Shown here in pieces: positions 54,975 through 63,178 of a stretch of DNA of 64,000 nucleotides (position 1 is the stretch's first letter; each line of letters opens with the position of its first letter). The position numbers and the translations under genes are program-made. The stretch lies in the NCBI GenBank assembly GCA_039811225.1, contig JBDHYG010000003.1:1-64000 (forward strand), read 5' to 3'. Source of the stretch: JAFDXJ01 sp039811225 (GTDB lineage: Bacteria; Bacteroidota; Bacteroidia; Chitinophagales; Chitinophagaceae). The notes below the pieces were generated by a model. It did not search any database and was not told where the DNA came from. It worked only from the letters and a program-made list of their open reading frames with translations.

Positions 54975-56096
54975 ATGGATAAGGACTATAAAATCTGGAT
55001 AGAGGATATAAAACAAAAGATTCGTTCTTCGCAGCTTAAAGCAGCCGTTTCTGTAAACGAACAATTGATTGTGCTTTATTGGGATATCGGAAAAAGCATT
55101 GTAGAGAAACAGAACGAATTTACCTGGGGAAGTAAAATTGTAGAACAGATGGCAAAGGATTTAAAACGGGAACTTCCGGATACCAACGGCTTCTCCCGTA
55201 CGAACCTTTTTGCCATGCGCAAGTTTTACCTGTTTTATAAAGATGCCGGATTTGTCCATCAACCTGCTGGACAAATAACAGCGGCTGATGAATTAGTCCG
55301 GCAGCCTGCCGGACAATTAAAGGAAAACAAAAAATCAGTACAGCAAGTTACCGGACAATTGACAAAAGACAGCATCCTTTGTAAGATTCCCTGGTGGCAT
55401 CACAACATTATTATGAGCAAATGCCCGGATGTAAAAACCGCATTATTCTATGTCCAACAAACCATTCAGAACAACTGGAGCCGCAATGTTTTAGAAATTC
55501 AGTTAGAATCTAATTTAATTGCGAGACAGGGACAAGCCCAGCATAATTTTGAACTGACATTGCCTAAACCTCAAAGCGACTTAGCCCGTGAAACCCTCAA
55601 AGACCCTTATAAATTTGACTTTCTAACGCTTGAACCCGATGTGCAGGAATTTCAGTTGGAAAAACAACTCATTGACAATATAACTCAATTCCTGTTGGAA
55701 TTAGGTAAAGGCTTTGCTTTTGTTGGGCGACAATATCCCTTACAGATTGGCAATAAAGAACGCAAGCTCGATCTTCTTTTTTACCACCTTAAAATGCATT
55801 GTTATGTGGTACTAGATTTAAAAATGGGACAATTTGAACCCGAGTTTACAGGAAAAATGAATTATTACCTCAGTGCTGTTGACCGTTTGCTAAAATCAGA
55901 TGCAGATCATCCAAGCATTGGAATCATACTCTGCAAATCAAAAGAAAAAATTGATGTTGAGTTTGCTTTACAGGACCTGAGTAAACCAATGGGTGTAAGC
56001 GAATTTACCTTTAACGAGCTTCCGAAAAATATCCAAAAGAATATGCCCACTGTAGAAGAACTTGAGAACGAATTAAGAAACATTTCGCATGAATAG
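54975..56096 (+). CDS. DUF1016 (YhcG-like) PD-D/ExK nuclease-domain protein
   Basis: 373 residues. N-terminal DUF1016 domain (VNEQLIVLYWDIGKSIVEKQ, GFSRTNLFAMRKFYLFYK), a linker with three 14-residue repeats (94-135), a second DUF1016 part (IPWWHHNIIMSKCPD), then the PD-D/ExK core: D266 in KLDLLFYH and D281-L-K283. Such proteins are predicted nucleases, often beside restriction genes. Its last 8 bp overlap the methyltransferase gene, indicating joint function. Confidence 0.88.
   Translation: MDKDYKIWIEDIKQKIRSSQLKAAVSVNEQLIVLYWDIGKSIVEKQNEFTWGSKIVEQMAKDLKRELPDTNGFSRTNLFAMRKFYLFYKDAGFVHQPAGQITAADELVRQPAGQLKENKKSVQQVTGQLTKDSILCKIPWWHHNIIMSKCPDVKTALFYVQQTIQNNWSRNVLEIQLESNLIARQGQAQHNFELTLPKPQSDLARETLKDPYKFDFLTLEPDVQEFQLEKQLIDNITQFLLELGKGFAFVGRQYPLQIGNKERKLDLLFYHLKMHCYVVLDLKMGQFEPEFTGKMNYYLSAVDRLLKSDADHPSIGIILCKSKEKIDVEFALQDLSKPMGVSEFTFNELPKNIQKNMPTVEELENELRNISHE
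55254..55379 (+). repeat. Three tandem 42-bp coding repeats in the DUF1016 gene
   Basis: Units start at 55254, 55296 and 55338. They encode VHQPAGQITAADEL, VRQPAGQLKENKKS and VQQVTGQLTKDSIL: the V-x-Q-x-x-G-Q core is conserved and the remainder varies. It lies between the two halves of the DUF1016 domain. Confidence 0.8.
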
Positions 56097-59000
56097 CATC
56101 CAACTTTTTAGCACCGAACCTTTTATTACTGCACTCAAAGCTTTTTTTGAAGAACTAAAAGTACCTGTAGATTATTTGGCAGACGAGCCTGCTTCACCTG
56201 CTGATGTTTTAGGTGAACGATTTAAATCAACCAACGATGCGCATAAGCTTATTGAAGATGTTTATGCTTTGGGCATGGTCAACGATGATATTTTTAAAGG
56301 AGCAGAAACATTCAATAATTTATCACAGGTAAAAAAACTAAAAGCCGATTATGACGGCTTATTGATTTTTGGCGCGACGCTGAAGCAGAGGCAGTATGAG
56401 CTTTTACCCACCCGTTCTCAGTTGGCTGAAATTGCCAGGGCATTTAACCGTGAGTTTCATTATACACCTGTTGTGGTTATTTTTAAATATGGTAGTTTTC
56501 TCGCATTTGCCAATACAGAAAGGCTTCAATACAAACAGGAATGGCGGGAAGGAGAAAAAACAGGCAAGGTAACCATGCTTAAAGATGTGAATATAACGAA
56601 ACCGCATGCCGCTCACTTAAAAATTCTGTCTGGGTTAACGATTGATACAAACAAAATTTATTCTTTCCAGTTACTTTATAACTATTGGCAATCGGTATTC
56701 TCTTTGCAGGCATTGAACAATCAGTTTTATGCTGACTTACAAGACTGGTTTTATTTTGCCTCTCACAATATCAAACTTCCTTTCAAACCTGACTATCTTG
56801 ATGAAAAGGAAAATATCAAAAACTTTCTCGTACGCCTGCTTTCAAGAACGTTGTTCTGCTGGTTTGTAAAAGAAAAAGGTCTTATCAGGAGTGAATTGCT
56901 TGAACTAACTGACTGGCAGGGAAACAGGTTCAAACTGACTCATGATGTGGAGGATAAAAAATTTCTACAAAGTAATTCTTACTACAGAGGTATTTTGCAA
57001 AACATCTTCTTCAATGCACTCAATCAAAAGGAGAAAAAAACAACCAAAGATTTTGGCTGGACAAAATATTGGCATGCCGATTTTAAAAGCGAATGGCTTA
57101 GCGACATCCCTTATCTGAACGGGGGCATTTTTGACATGCTGGAGGGAGACAATGCCAAAGAAAGTATTGAGGATACGGTTATCAAAGTTCCTAACTTTCT
57201 GTTCTATGGTATTGAAGAAAATGCAGCAGTTACCAGAGGCAGAGGGGCAAGAGCCACTACCACTACCGAAAAAGTGGAACACAAAGGGCTGAATGGTATT
57301 CTGAAAGCCTACAAATTTACCCTGGATGAAAACACACCTTTTGAAGAAGATATAGCCCTCGACCCCGAAATGTTGGGACTTGTTTTTGAAAACCTATTGG
57401 CGGAGTTGGACCCTAACTTGGAAGAAAGTACCATCAAAAGTATTCGTAAGCAGACAGGCAGCTATTACACCCCGCGAAAAGTAATTTTTGAAATGGTGAA
57501 CGATAGCCTGAACCTGTATTTGTCCAAATTTATCAGCGATAAATACCCTGCTATAAGTGAAGTAAAAGCCCGGGTAAACGATTTGGTTTATTACAATAAA
57601 CTAAGCCATACTGACCCCGATTTTGAAAAAGCAGTAGTACATGCTTTAGACCAATACAAAGTGCTTGACCCTGCCTGTGGTTCGGGAGCTTTTCCTATGG
57701 GTATGCTGCATCGCATGGTGGACTTATTAAAATTGGTGGATGTCAACAACGAAAAATGGATAGAACTGAAATTAAAAAGTGTGGACCAGGCCCAGCGTGC
57801 CGATTTCAAAAAAGTGCTTACTTCCCATTTAGATGATTATGGCAGAAAACTGGGTATTATCCGCGATAGTATTTATGGAATAGACATTCAACCCCTTGCG
57901 GTACAAATCACCAAACTGCGGTTTTTTATTTCCTTGTTGATTGACCAGAAAACGGCCAAAGGCATTACCCCCATGCCGAACATTGAAACCAAAATTATTT
58001 GTGCGGACAGCCTGAAGAATATCAAGCCGGATTTGTTCAGTAATGATGCCATCACAAAACTAGTAGATGCCCGAACCCGCTATTACCAACCTGATATTAC
58101 GCCAAAAGAAAGACAAGCGGTTGCCGATGACATTGTGGAGGTGTTGGATTTGGCTTTCCCTACTTTTTCTTTTCAGGTAACAGGCAAACACATACCCGGA
58201 CAGAACAAAGAATTAATACGCCATTGGTTTACGCACGGCACATTAGCTGCTCCGTTTTTTAATATGGATTTCTTTTACCCGGAACTCAAAGAAGCTGGTG
58301 GCTTTGATTGCGTCATTGGCAACCCACCTTATGGCGGCACTAAAATCACGGATGAAGTACGCAATGCATTAGACATTGAAAGCAAAGACCCTTATGGTGC
58401 TTTCATTGCCCGTTTCTTGCAAAGGTCTACGGACAGAACACCAAAAATAACACCGTTAAAACACGGAGGCGTATTGGCATTTATTGTCAGCGATACTTTT
58501 ATGACCATCAAAAGCCACCTGAAACTACGCCGTCATCTGATGCAAAACTATGTGCACAAAATGCTCCGTATGCATCCCGACACTTTCCGTGCTACGGTGA
58601 ATACGGTAATCATGGTGGCTGAACGCAACACCCGAAAAGAATGGAACGACAAACACATCTGCCTGATGGCAGACCTGACCAACATCAGCATACACGAGCA
58701 ATACGAACACTTTACGGAAGTGCTTAACCTGACCAAAGGCGTAGATTTTGCCCATGCAAGAAAAAACATAAGCAATGAAGAATACGCCATTTACTATTAT
58801 CCGCAATCGCTGATAAAAACCAACAGCAACCTGCCCTTTTTTGTGGCAAGCCCTAAACTGTTTGCTTTGATGAACGATAGCGGCAAAGGCTTAAAAAAAG
58901 AATTGAAAGAAATGGGTGGTAAACAAGTGCAGGTGCGAAAAATACCGATGAACGGAAAAGAAATTGAAGTGGTGAAGTTGGGCGATATTGCAGAAGTAAA

Positions 59001-59820
59001 GCATGGAATGACAACAGGTGATAACGCCATGTATATTTATTCAGATCAATCAGCTAGAGGAGGATATAAAACTGTTGACTATAAGATGGTACTTTCACAA
59101 AAGGAAATGGAGTCATTAACAAGAGATGAGTGGAACTTTGGTTTCGATAGCTCAAGATTTAATGGTAAGTATCTACTACCACATGACAAAGGGGGAGAGT
59201 CAGATTCAGATGATGGATGGCTTCCTTCATATTATGTTCCTACAAAATACTTTATAGCTTGGGATAAGAAAAGTGTTGGGGAGATGATGAACCTTATTGG
59301 TCACCGGCACGATAACCCTCAATACTATGGAATAAAGGGCATAACATTTTCTCCAACTGGTGTTTATGCTCCAACATTCCGAAATAATTCTGCATCAGTT
59401 TTCGGACATAAAGGATCTAATATTTTTATAAAATATTATAATTTATTGGAAGCACTATCGTTATTAAACTCAAAAGTTTACAAATACTTTCTTAAATGTT
59501 ATATTGTGCATGGTGTAGATGCAACTGAAAAACCGAATTCAGAAAATATTCTACCGATAACTTCAATCTCTAGGGTAAAAAAAATTGCTAACACAATCAT
59601 CCAAAACCAAAAATCCAATCCCCGCTACGATTATGCCAGTCATGAGCAAGTAGAGATAGATAAATTGGTGTATGAGGCGTATGGGCTCAATGCCGAAGAT
59701 GTGCAGGAGGTAGAGAACTGGTATGCCAGGCGCTATCCCAAACTATCGGCAGCGCAAAAAGCCAATCTGCGGGCATTGGGCAAGAGCGATGATTATTTGG
59801 AGTTGTATGGGATGAAATAA
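56089..59820 (+). CDS. PglX/Eco57I-like adenine DNA methyltransferase
   Basis: 1243 residues. N-terminal 400 residues: conserved helical part with FLVRLLSRTLFCWFVKEKGL and an NGGIFDMLE motif. KQTGSYYTPRKVIFEMV starts the methyltransferase; motif I DPACGSG (D527 on), IYGIDIQPLAVQITKLR, motif IV NPPYGG (N745 on). The C-terminal half is a target-recognition-like region (GDIAEVKHGMTTGDNAMYIY). No nuclease motif is evident at the N-terminus, so a pure modification or PglX-type enzyme is more likely than a type IIG fusion. Ends directly at the REP array. Confidence 0.88.
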   Translation: MNSIQLFSTEPFITALKAFFEELKVPVDYLADEPASPADVLGERFKSTNDAHKLIEDVYALGMVNDDIFKGAETFNNLSQVKKLKADYDGLLIFGATLKQRQYELLPTRSQLAEIARAFNREFHYTPVVVIFKYGSFLAFANTERLQYKQEWREGEKTGKVTMLKDVNITKPHAAHLKILSGLTIDTNKIYSFQLLYNYWQSVFSLQALNNQFYADLQDWFYFASHNIKLPFKPDYLDEKENIKNFLVRLLSRTLFCWFVKEKGLIRSELLELTDWQGNRFKLTHDVEDKKFLQSNSYYRGILQNIFFNALNQKEKKTTKDFGWTKYWHADFKSEWLSDIPYLNGGIFDMLEGDNAKESIEDTVIKVPNFLFYGIEENAAVTRGRGARATTTTEKVEHKGLNGILKAYKFTLDENTPFEEDIALDPEMLGLVFENLLAELDPNLEESTIKSIRKQTGSYYTPRKVIFEMVNDSLNLYLSKFISDKYPAISEVKARVNDLVYYNKLSHTDPDFEKAVVHALDQYKVLDPACGSGAFPMGMLHRMVDLLKLVDVNNEKWIELKLKSVDQAQRADFKKVLTSHLDDYGRKLGIIRDSIYGIDIQPLAVQITKLRFFISLLIDQKTAKGITPMPNIETKIICADSLKNIKPDLFSNDAITKLVDARTRYYQPDITPKERQAVADDIVEVLDLAFPTFSFQVTGKHIPGQNKELIRHWFTHGTLAAPFFNMDFFYPELKEAGGFDCVIGNPPYGGTKITDEVRNALDIESKDPYGAFIARFLQRSTDRTPKITPLKHGGVLAFIVSDTFMTIKSHLKLRRHLMQNYVHKMLRMHPDTFRATVNTVIMVAERNTRKEWNDKHICLMADLTNISIHEQYEHFTEVLNLTKGVDFAHARKNISNEEYAIYYYPQSLIKTNSNLPFFVASPKLFALMNDSGKGLKKELKEMGGKQVQVRKIPMNGKEIEVVKLGDIAEVKHGMTTGDNAMYIYSDQSARGGYKTVDYKMVLSQKEMESLTRDEWNFGFDSSRFNGKYLLPHDKGGESDSDDGWLPSYYVPTKYFIAWDKKSVGEMMNLIGHRHDNPQYYGIKGITFSPTGVYAPTFRNNSASVFGHKGSNIFIKYYNLLEALSLLNSKVYKYFLKCYIVHGVDATEKPNSENILPITSISRVKKIANTIIQNQKSNPRYDYASHEQVEIDKLVYEAYGLNAEDVQEVENWYARRYPKLSAAQKANLRALGKSDDYLELYGMK

Positions 59821-60676
59821 AAACCCCTTTAGAGGAAAAATGTTTACAGCATAATCCAATTTAGGCATAGCATGAAAATTTCTCCGTAGGAGAAACATGT
59901 TTATAGAAACCAACGATACACGAATATCACATACGACCCCTTCGGGGTCGCACCCAAATTATGCATCATTTTTCTATAGACATTAAATCCCTAAGGGATT
60001 CCGAACAATCCATCATCCTTTTTATCGGATAACACCACCACAAAATGACCATAAACATTTTATCATTTCAAAATTAAAAATCGTCCATACCGCAAACCCC
60101 GTAGGGGTTGTATGTTTATAGCAAAAACATAACCATTATTTATACGACCCCTTCGGGGTCGCACCTAAATCATCCACCATTTTTCTATAAACATTGAATC
60201 CCTACGGGATTTTACACAATCTATCATCCATTTGGTTGCACTACATCACTTTATAGCACAGCCCAATTTCGGCGTAGAATGAAAAATTTCTCCGTATGAG
60301 AAACATGTTTATAGAAACCAACGCAATAATCATATCACATTTGACCCCTTCGGGGTCCCACCTAAATCATCCACCATTTTTCTATAAACATTGAATCCCT
60401 ACGGGATTTCGCACAAGCTGCAATCCATTTGGATGCACTAAATCACTTTATAGCACAGCCCAATTTCGGCGTAGAATGAAAAATTTCTCCGTAGGAGAAA
60501 CATATTTATAGAAACTAAACATCCAAAAACATACGACCCCTTCGGGGTCGTACCCAAATTATGCATCATTTTTCTATAGACATTAAATCCCTACGGGATT
60601 CCGCACAACCCGTAATCCATTGGTCGCATCAATATCATCCACCATTTGGCTATAGGCATCAAATCCCTCCGGGATT
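59821..60676. repeat. Left REP array, four composite A-B-C units plus extras
   Basis: A = TTTCTCCGTAGGAGAAA type hairpin with tail ATGTTTATAGAAA: 59879, 60095 (variant AACCCCGTAGGGGTT), 60287, 60484; a degenerate A starts at 59821 right after the stop codon. B = CGACCCCTTCGGGGTCG: 59934, 60145, 60343, 60534. C = AATCCCTACGGGATT hairpin preceded by TTTCTATAAACATT: 59986, 60197, 60394, 60586, 60662. The C flank is the reverse complement of the A tail, so A and C are the same element in opposite orientation around B. Unit period is 190-218 bp. No gene in this stretch. Confidence 0.88.
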
Positions 60677-60774
60677 CTGCAAAAAAATATTGTATATTTA
60701 TAGAAAAGAGATAGAACTACATCTCGCATATTGAACCGGATCGAAAATATTTAGGGATAAAACTAATAATCAAT

Positions 60775-61245
60775 ATGGCAAACACCTATTCACAAATTTA
60801 CATCCAAATCGTTTTTGCAGTAAAGAACAGAAATGCGCTAATCCTTGCTAACTGGGAGGAAGAACTTTATAAATATATTACCGGCATTATCAGGAATAAA
60901 GGTCAAAAAATGTTAGCCATAAACGGTACTGCCAACCACATCCATATCCTCATTGGTTTGAAACCAAATGCCTGTCTTTCCGATTTGGTGCGGGAAATAA
61001 AAAAGGCAAGCAACCTATTTATCCAAGAGAAAAAATTCACCCCATTCAAGTTTGAATGGCAGGAGGGATTTGGTGCATTCTCTTACGGCCATTCACAACT
61101 TTCATCAGTGATTCAATATATAGAAAATCAAAAAGAACATCATAGAAAAACCACATTCAGAGAAGAATATATGAGGCTTCTAAAGGTGTTTGATGTAGAA
61201 TTTGAAGACGCCTATCTTTTTGACTGGATTGATATACTTGATTAA
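60775..61245 (+). CDS. IS200/REP-associated Y1 (HUH) transposase, TnpA-like
   Basis: 156 residues, full-length single-domain Y1 transposase. HUH motif N54-H55-I56-H57 in ANHIHILIG, catalytic Y115 in VIQYIENQKEHH, and WQEGFGAFSYGHSQL between them. It cuts and joins single-stranded DNA at hairpins. No TnpB partner and no IS200-type ends; the palindromic arrays around it suggest a RAYT role. Confidence 0.9.
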   Translation: MANTYSQIYIQIVFAVKNRNALILANWEEELYKYITGIIRNKGQKMLAINGTANHIHILIGLKPNACLSDLVREIKKASNLFIQEKKFTPFKFEWQEGFGAFSYGHSQLSSVIQYIENQKEHHRKTTFREEYMRLLKVFDVEFEDAYLFDWIDILD

Positions 61246-61260
61246 TAATTGTACATTTTT

Positions 61261-61662
61261 ATGAAATACTGGCTGGTAAAATTTGCACCTTTTCGCTATA
61301 GCTGGCAGGATGTTTTGCGCAATGGGAAATTTGAAATTTATTCTGTTCGCAATCCTCAGGCAAGAAACAATTTAAAGGAAATGAAACCGGGTGATGAAGT
61401 ATTGTTTTATCACAGCCAGGAAGGTAATTGTATCATGGGCAAAATGAAAGTAACCGAAGAAGCACATCAGGACAAATCCACAGACGACCCCCGTTGGCTA
61501 TCGGTAACTTTTGAACCAGTTGAAAGTTTGATTCCAGTTTCACTGAAACAAATAAAGACTGTAAATAAATTAGAAAATATCGGATTAATAAGGCAGCCAC
61601 GTTTATCGGTAATGCCTCTACTTGAAGAAGAATTTGAAGAGATTTTAAAATTGCAGACCTGA
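61261..61662 (+). CDS. EVE-domain protein
   Basis: 133 residues from ATG at 61261 (MKYWLVKFAPFRYSWQDVLR); a TTG 4 codons upstream is less likely. EVE hallmarks: start M-K-Y-W-L-V-K, VRNPQARNNLKEMKPGDEVLFYHS, then GKMKVTEEAHQD and DDPRWLSVTF. The fold is related to PUA/YTH domains and binds modified bases in DNA or RNA; it recurs in restriction and defence loci. It is inside the REP element, 15 bp after the transposase stop. Confidence 0.9.
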   Translation: MKYWLVKFAPFRYSWQDVLRNGKFEIYSVRNPQARNNLKEMKPGDEVLFYHSQEGNCIMGKMKVTEEAHQDKSTDDPRWLSVTFEPVESLIPVSLKQIKTVNKLENIGLIRQPRLSVMPLLEEEFEEILKLQT

Positions 61663-62169
61663 CTAAATTATGAGATTTATTTTCATAGCTTTCTTAATGA
61701 AGAAAAAATGAGAAACAATAATAAAGAGATTAATGATAAAATTCATAATGTATCTATCCCAAAAACGAAGTAGTCAAAAGAATGGCAATGTTTAAAGAGA
61801 AAAGCCCGGATATTTTAAAACCAATCTTGGAAAGTTGATTAGATACAAAAAATTTCCCCGTAGGGGAAACATGTTTATAGCATAACCATACAAACAAAAA
61901 CATACGACCCCTTCGGGGTCGCACCCAAATCATACATCATTTTGTTATAAAAATTAAATCCCTCCGGGATTCTGTGCAATCCATTATCCATTGGTCGCAC
62001 ATTATCACCACCATTTTTCTATACACATTGAATCCCTCCGGGACTCGGTGCGGGAATGTAAACTTCCCTTATTGGTATGTGGTGATGAATTTGTACTCTT
62101 TTACCCCTTGTAATAATCTTGCAGGCTTAAACGTTTATTTACTTATTTTTGATGCCCCATAATTGCGCT
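61663..62169. other. Gene-free stretch with right REP array
   Basis: 61663-61850 holds only short frames, for example one ending MFKEKSPDILKPILES, possibly a remnant; 61853-62045 is the right REP array; 62046-62169 is the leader of the porP/sprF gene. Confidence 0.5.
61853..62045. repeat. Right REP array, one composite unit plus one extra hairpin
   Basis: A at 61853-61869 (TTTCCCCGTAGGGGAAA with tail ATGTTTATAG), B at 61905-61921, C at 61957-61971, second C-type hairpin at 62031-62045 preceded by TTTTTCTATACACATTG. Same orientation as the left array. Confidence 0.88.
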
Positions 62170-63177
62170 ATGCGGAAATACGCTATTTTATGCATTGTTC
62201 TGGTACTGTACACGTTTACCTCGTATGCACAGGATCCGCATTTCTCCCAGTTCTTTGCCTCGCCCTTAACCCTGAACCCGGCCTTTGCAGGGAAATTTAA
62301 CGGGACATTCCGTATTGCCGGCAATTATCGCGATCAATGGCCTACCATTAACCGGGCCTATCAAACCGGTACCGTATCCGTGGATTTCCCCATCCTGAAA
62401 AATCATATTGCATCCAATGATACCTGGGGTGTTGGCCTGATGGGCTTTTCCGATAAAAGCGCTGCCGGGGCAGTTGCCTTTAATTATATTTCCCTTACCA
62501 CGGCTTTTCATAAAGGCCTGGATGAAGAAGGTTACCAGCAATTGGGTGCCGGCTTCCAGGCAACCTATAGCAATATGCGGATCAACCCGGCTAACCTGAA
62601 ATTTGAAGACCAGCTTACACCTTTTGGCTTTACCGGAGTTACCAGTGAAACCTTTGCGGGCTCCAACCTGAAATCCAGTTACCTCGACCTGAATGCCGGC
62701 CTGTTATATACCGCCAGCACCACGGATCGCAATAATATGTATGTAGGTGTGAGCGTGTACCATATCAACCGGCCGAAACAAAATTTCAATAGTGGCGCTG
62801 AGTTTCTTCTCAGCCCGCGCTCTACCATCCATGCCGGCGGCTATTTTGGCCTGACCGATCATACGACCCTGCATGTCAGCGCACTCTATACTTCCCAGGC
62901 AAAAGCGTATGAAACATTGGCCGGGGGGGCAATCGAATTTTCAACCGGCGATCCATATAACCCGGTAAGCTTTTATGCCGGCGGCTGGCTGCGGTTTAAA
63001 GATGCCGTGATACCTTATGTAGGTCTTGAATTCAATAGTTTCCGACTGGGTGCCACCTATGATGTGAATATTTCCAAATTAAAAACTGCTTCTGAAAGCC
63101 GCGGTGGCTTAGAGATTTCCCTGATCTATATCAATAAAAAACCGGATAGCAAAGGGGTACCCTGCCCGAAATTCTGA
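62170..63177 (+). CDS. PorP/SprF family type IX secretion membrane protein
   Basis: 335 residues from ATG at 62170, which begins the signal peptide (MRKYAILCIVLVLYTFTSYA); earlier TTG/ATG codons would add seven residues. QDPHFSQFFASPLTLNPAFAG is the family hallmark at the mature N-terminus, followed by an outer-membrane beta barrel. PorP/SprF proteins take part in T9SS cargo handling or anchoring. No partner cargo gene is next to it; the usual SprB-like adhesin is absent. Convergent with der, 1 bp apart. Confidence 0.9.
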   Translation: MRKYAILCIVLVLYTFTSYAQDPHFSQFFASPLTLNPAFAGKFNGTFRIAGNYRDQWPTINRAYQTGTVSVDFPILKNHIASNDTWGVGLMGFSDKSAAGAVAFNYISLTTAFHKGLDEEGYQQLGAGFQATYSNMRINPANLKFEDQLTPFGFTGVTSETFAGSNLKSSYLDLNAGLLYTASTTDRNNMYVGVSVYHINRPKQNFNSGAEFLLSPRSTIHAGGYFGLTDHTTLHVSALYTSQAKAYETLAGGAIEFSTGDPYNPVSFYAGGWLRFKDAVIPYVGLEFNSFRLGATYDVNISKLKTASESRGGLEISLIYINKKPDSKGVPCPKF

Positions 63178-63178
63178 T

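Larger units (their letters stand above)
59821..62060. mobile_element. REP/RAYT element: Y1 transposase gene with palindromic repeats on both sides
   Basis: A HUH transposase gene (60775-61245) and an EVE-domain gene (61261-61662) are flanked by a left (59821-60676) and a right (61853-62045) array of the same three palindromes. This layout is typical of REPtrons, in which the transposase mobilises or maintains REP hairpins rather than a classical IS. Details in the array entries. Confidence 0.7.

Noticed and set aside
56089..59820. Type IIG restriction enzyme with built-in nuclease
   Set aside because: No PD-(D/E)xK motif was seen in the N-terminal region; a separate nuclease gene precedes it.
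59821..60700. Possible CRISPR array
   Set aside because: Repeats are three different palindromes in alternation with conserved spacers; no unique spacers of equal length and no cas genes.
60775..61245. Classical IS200 insertion sequence
   Set aside because: No IS200-type left and right ends or TnpB; palindromic arrays on both sides fit a RAYT better.
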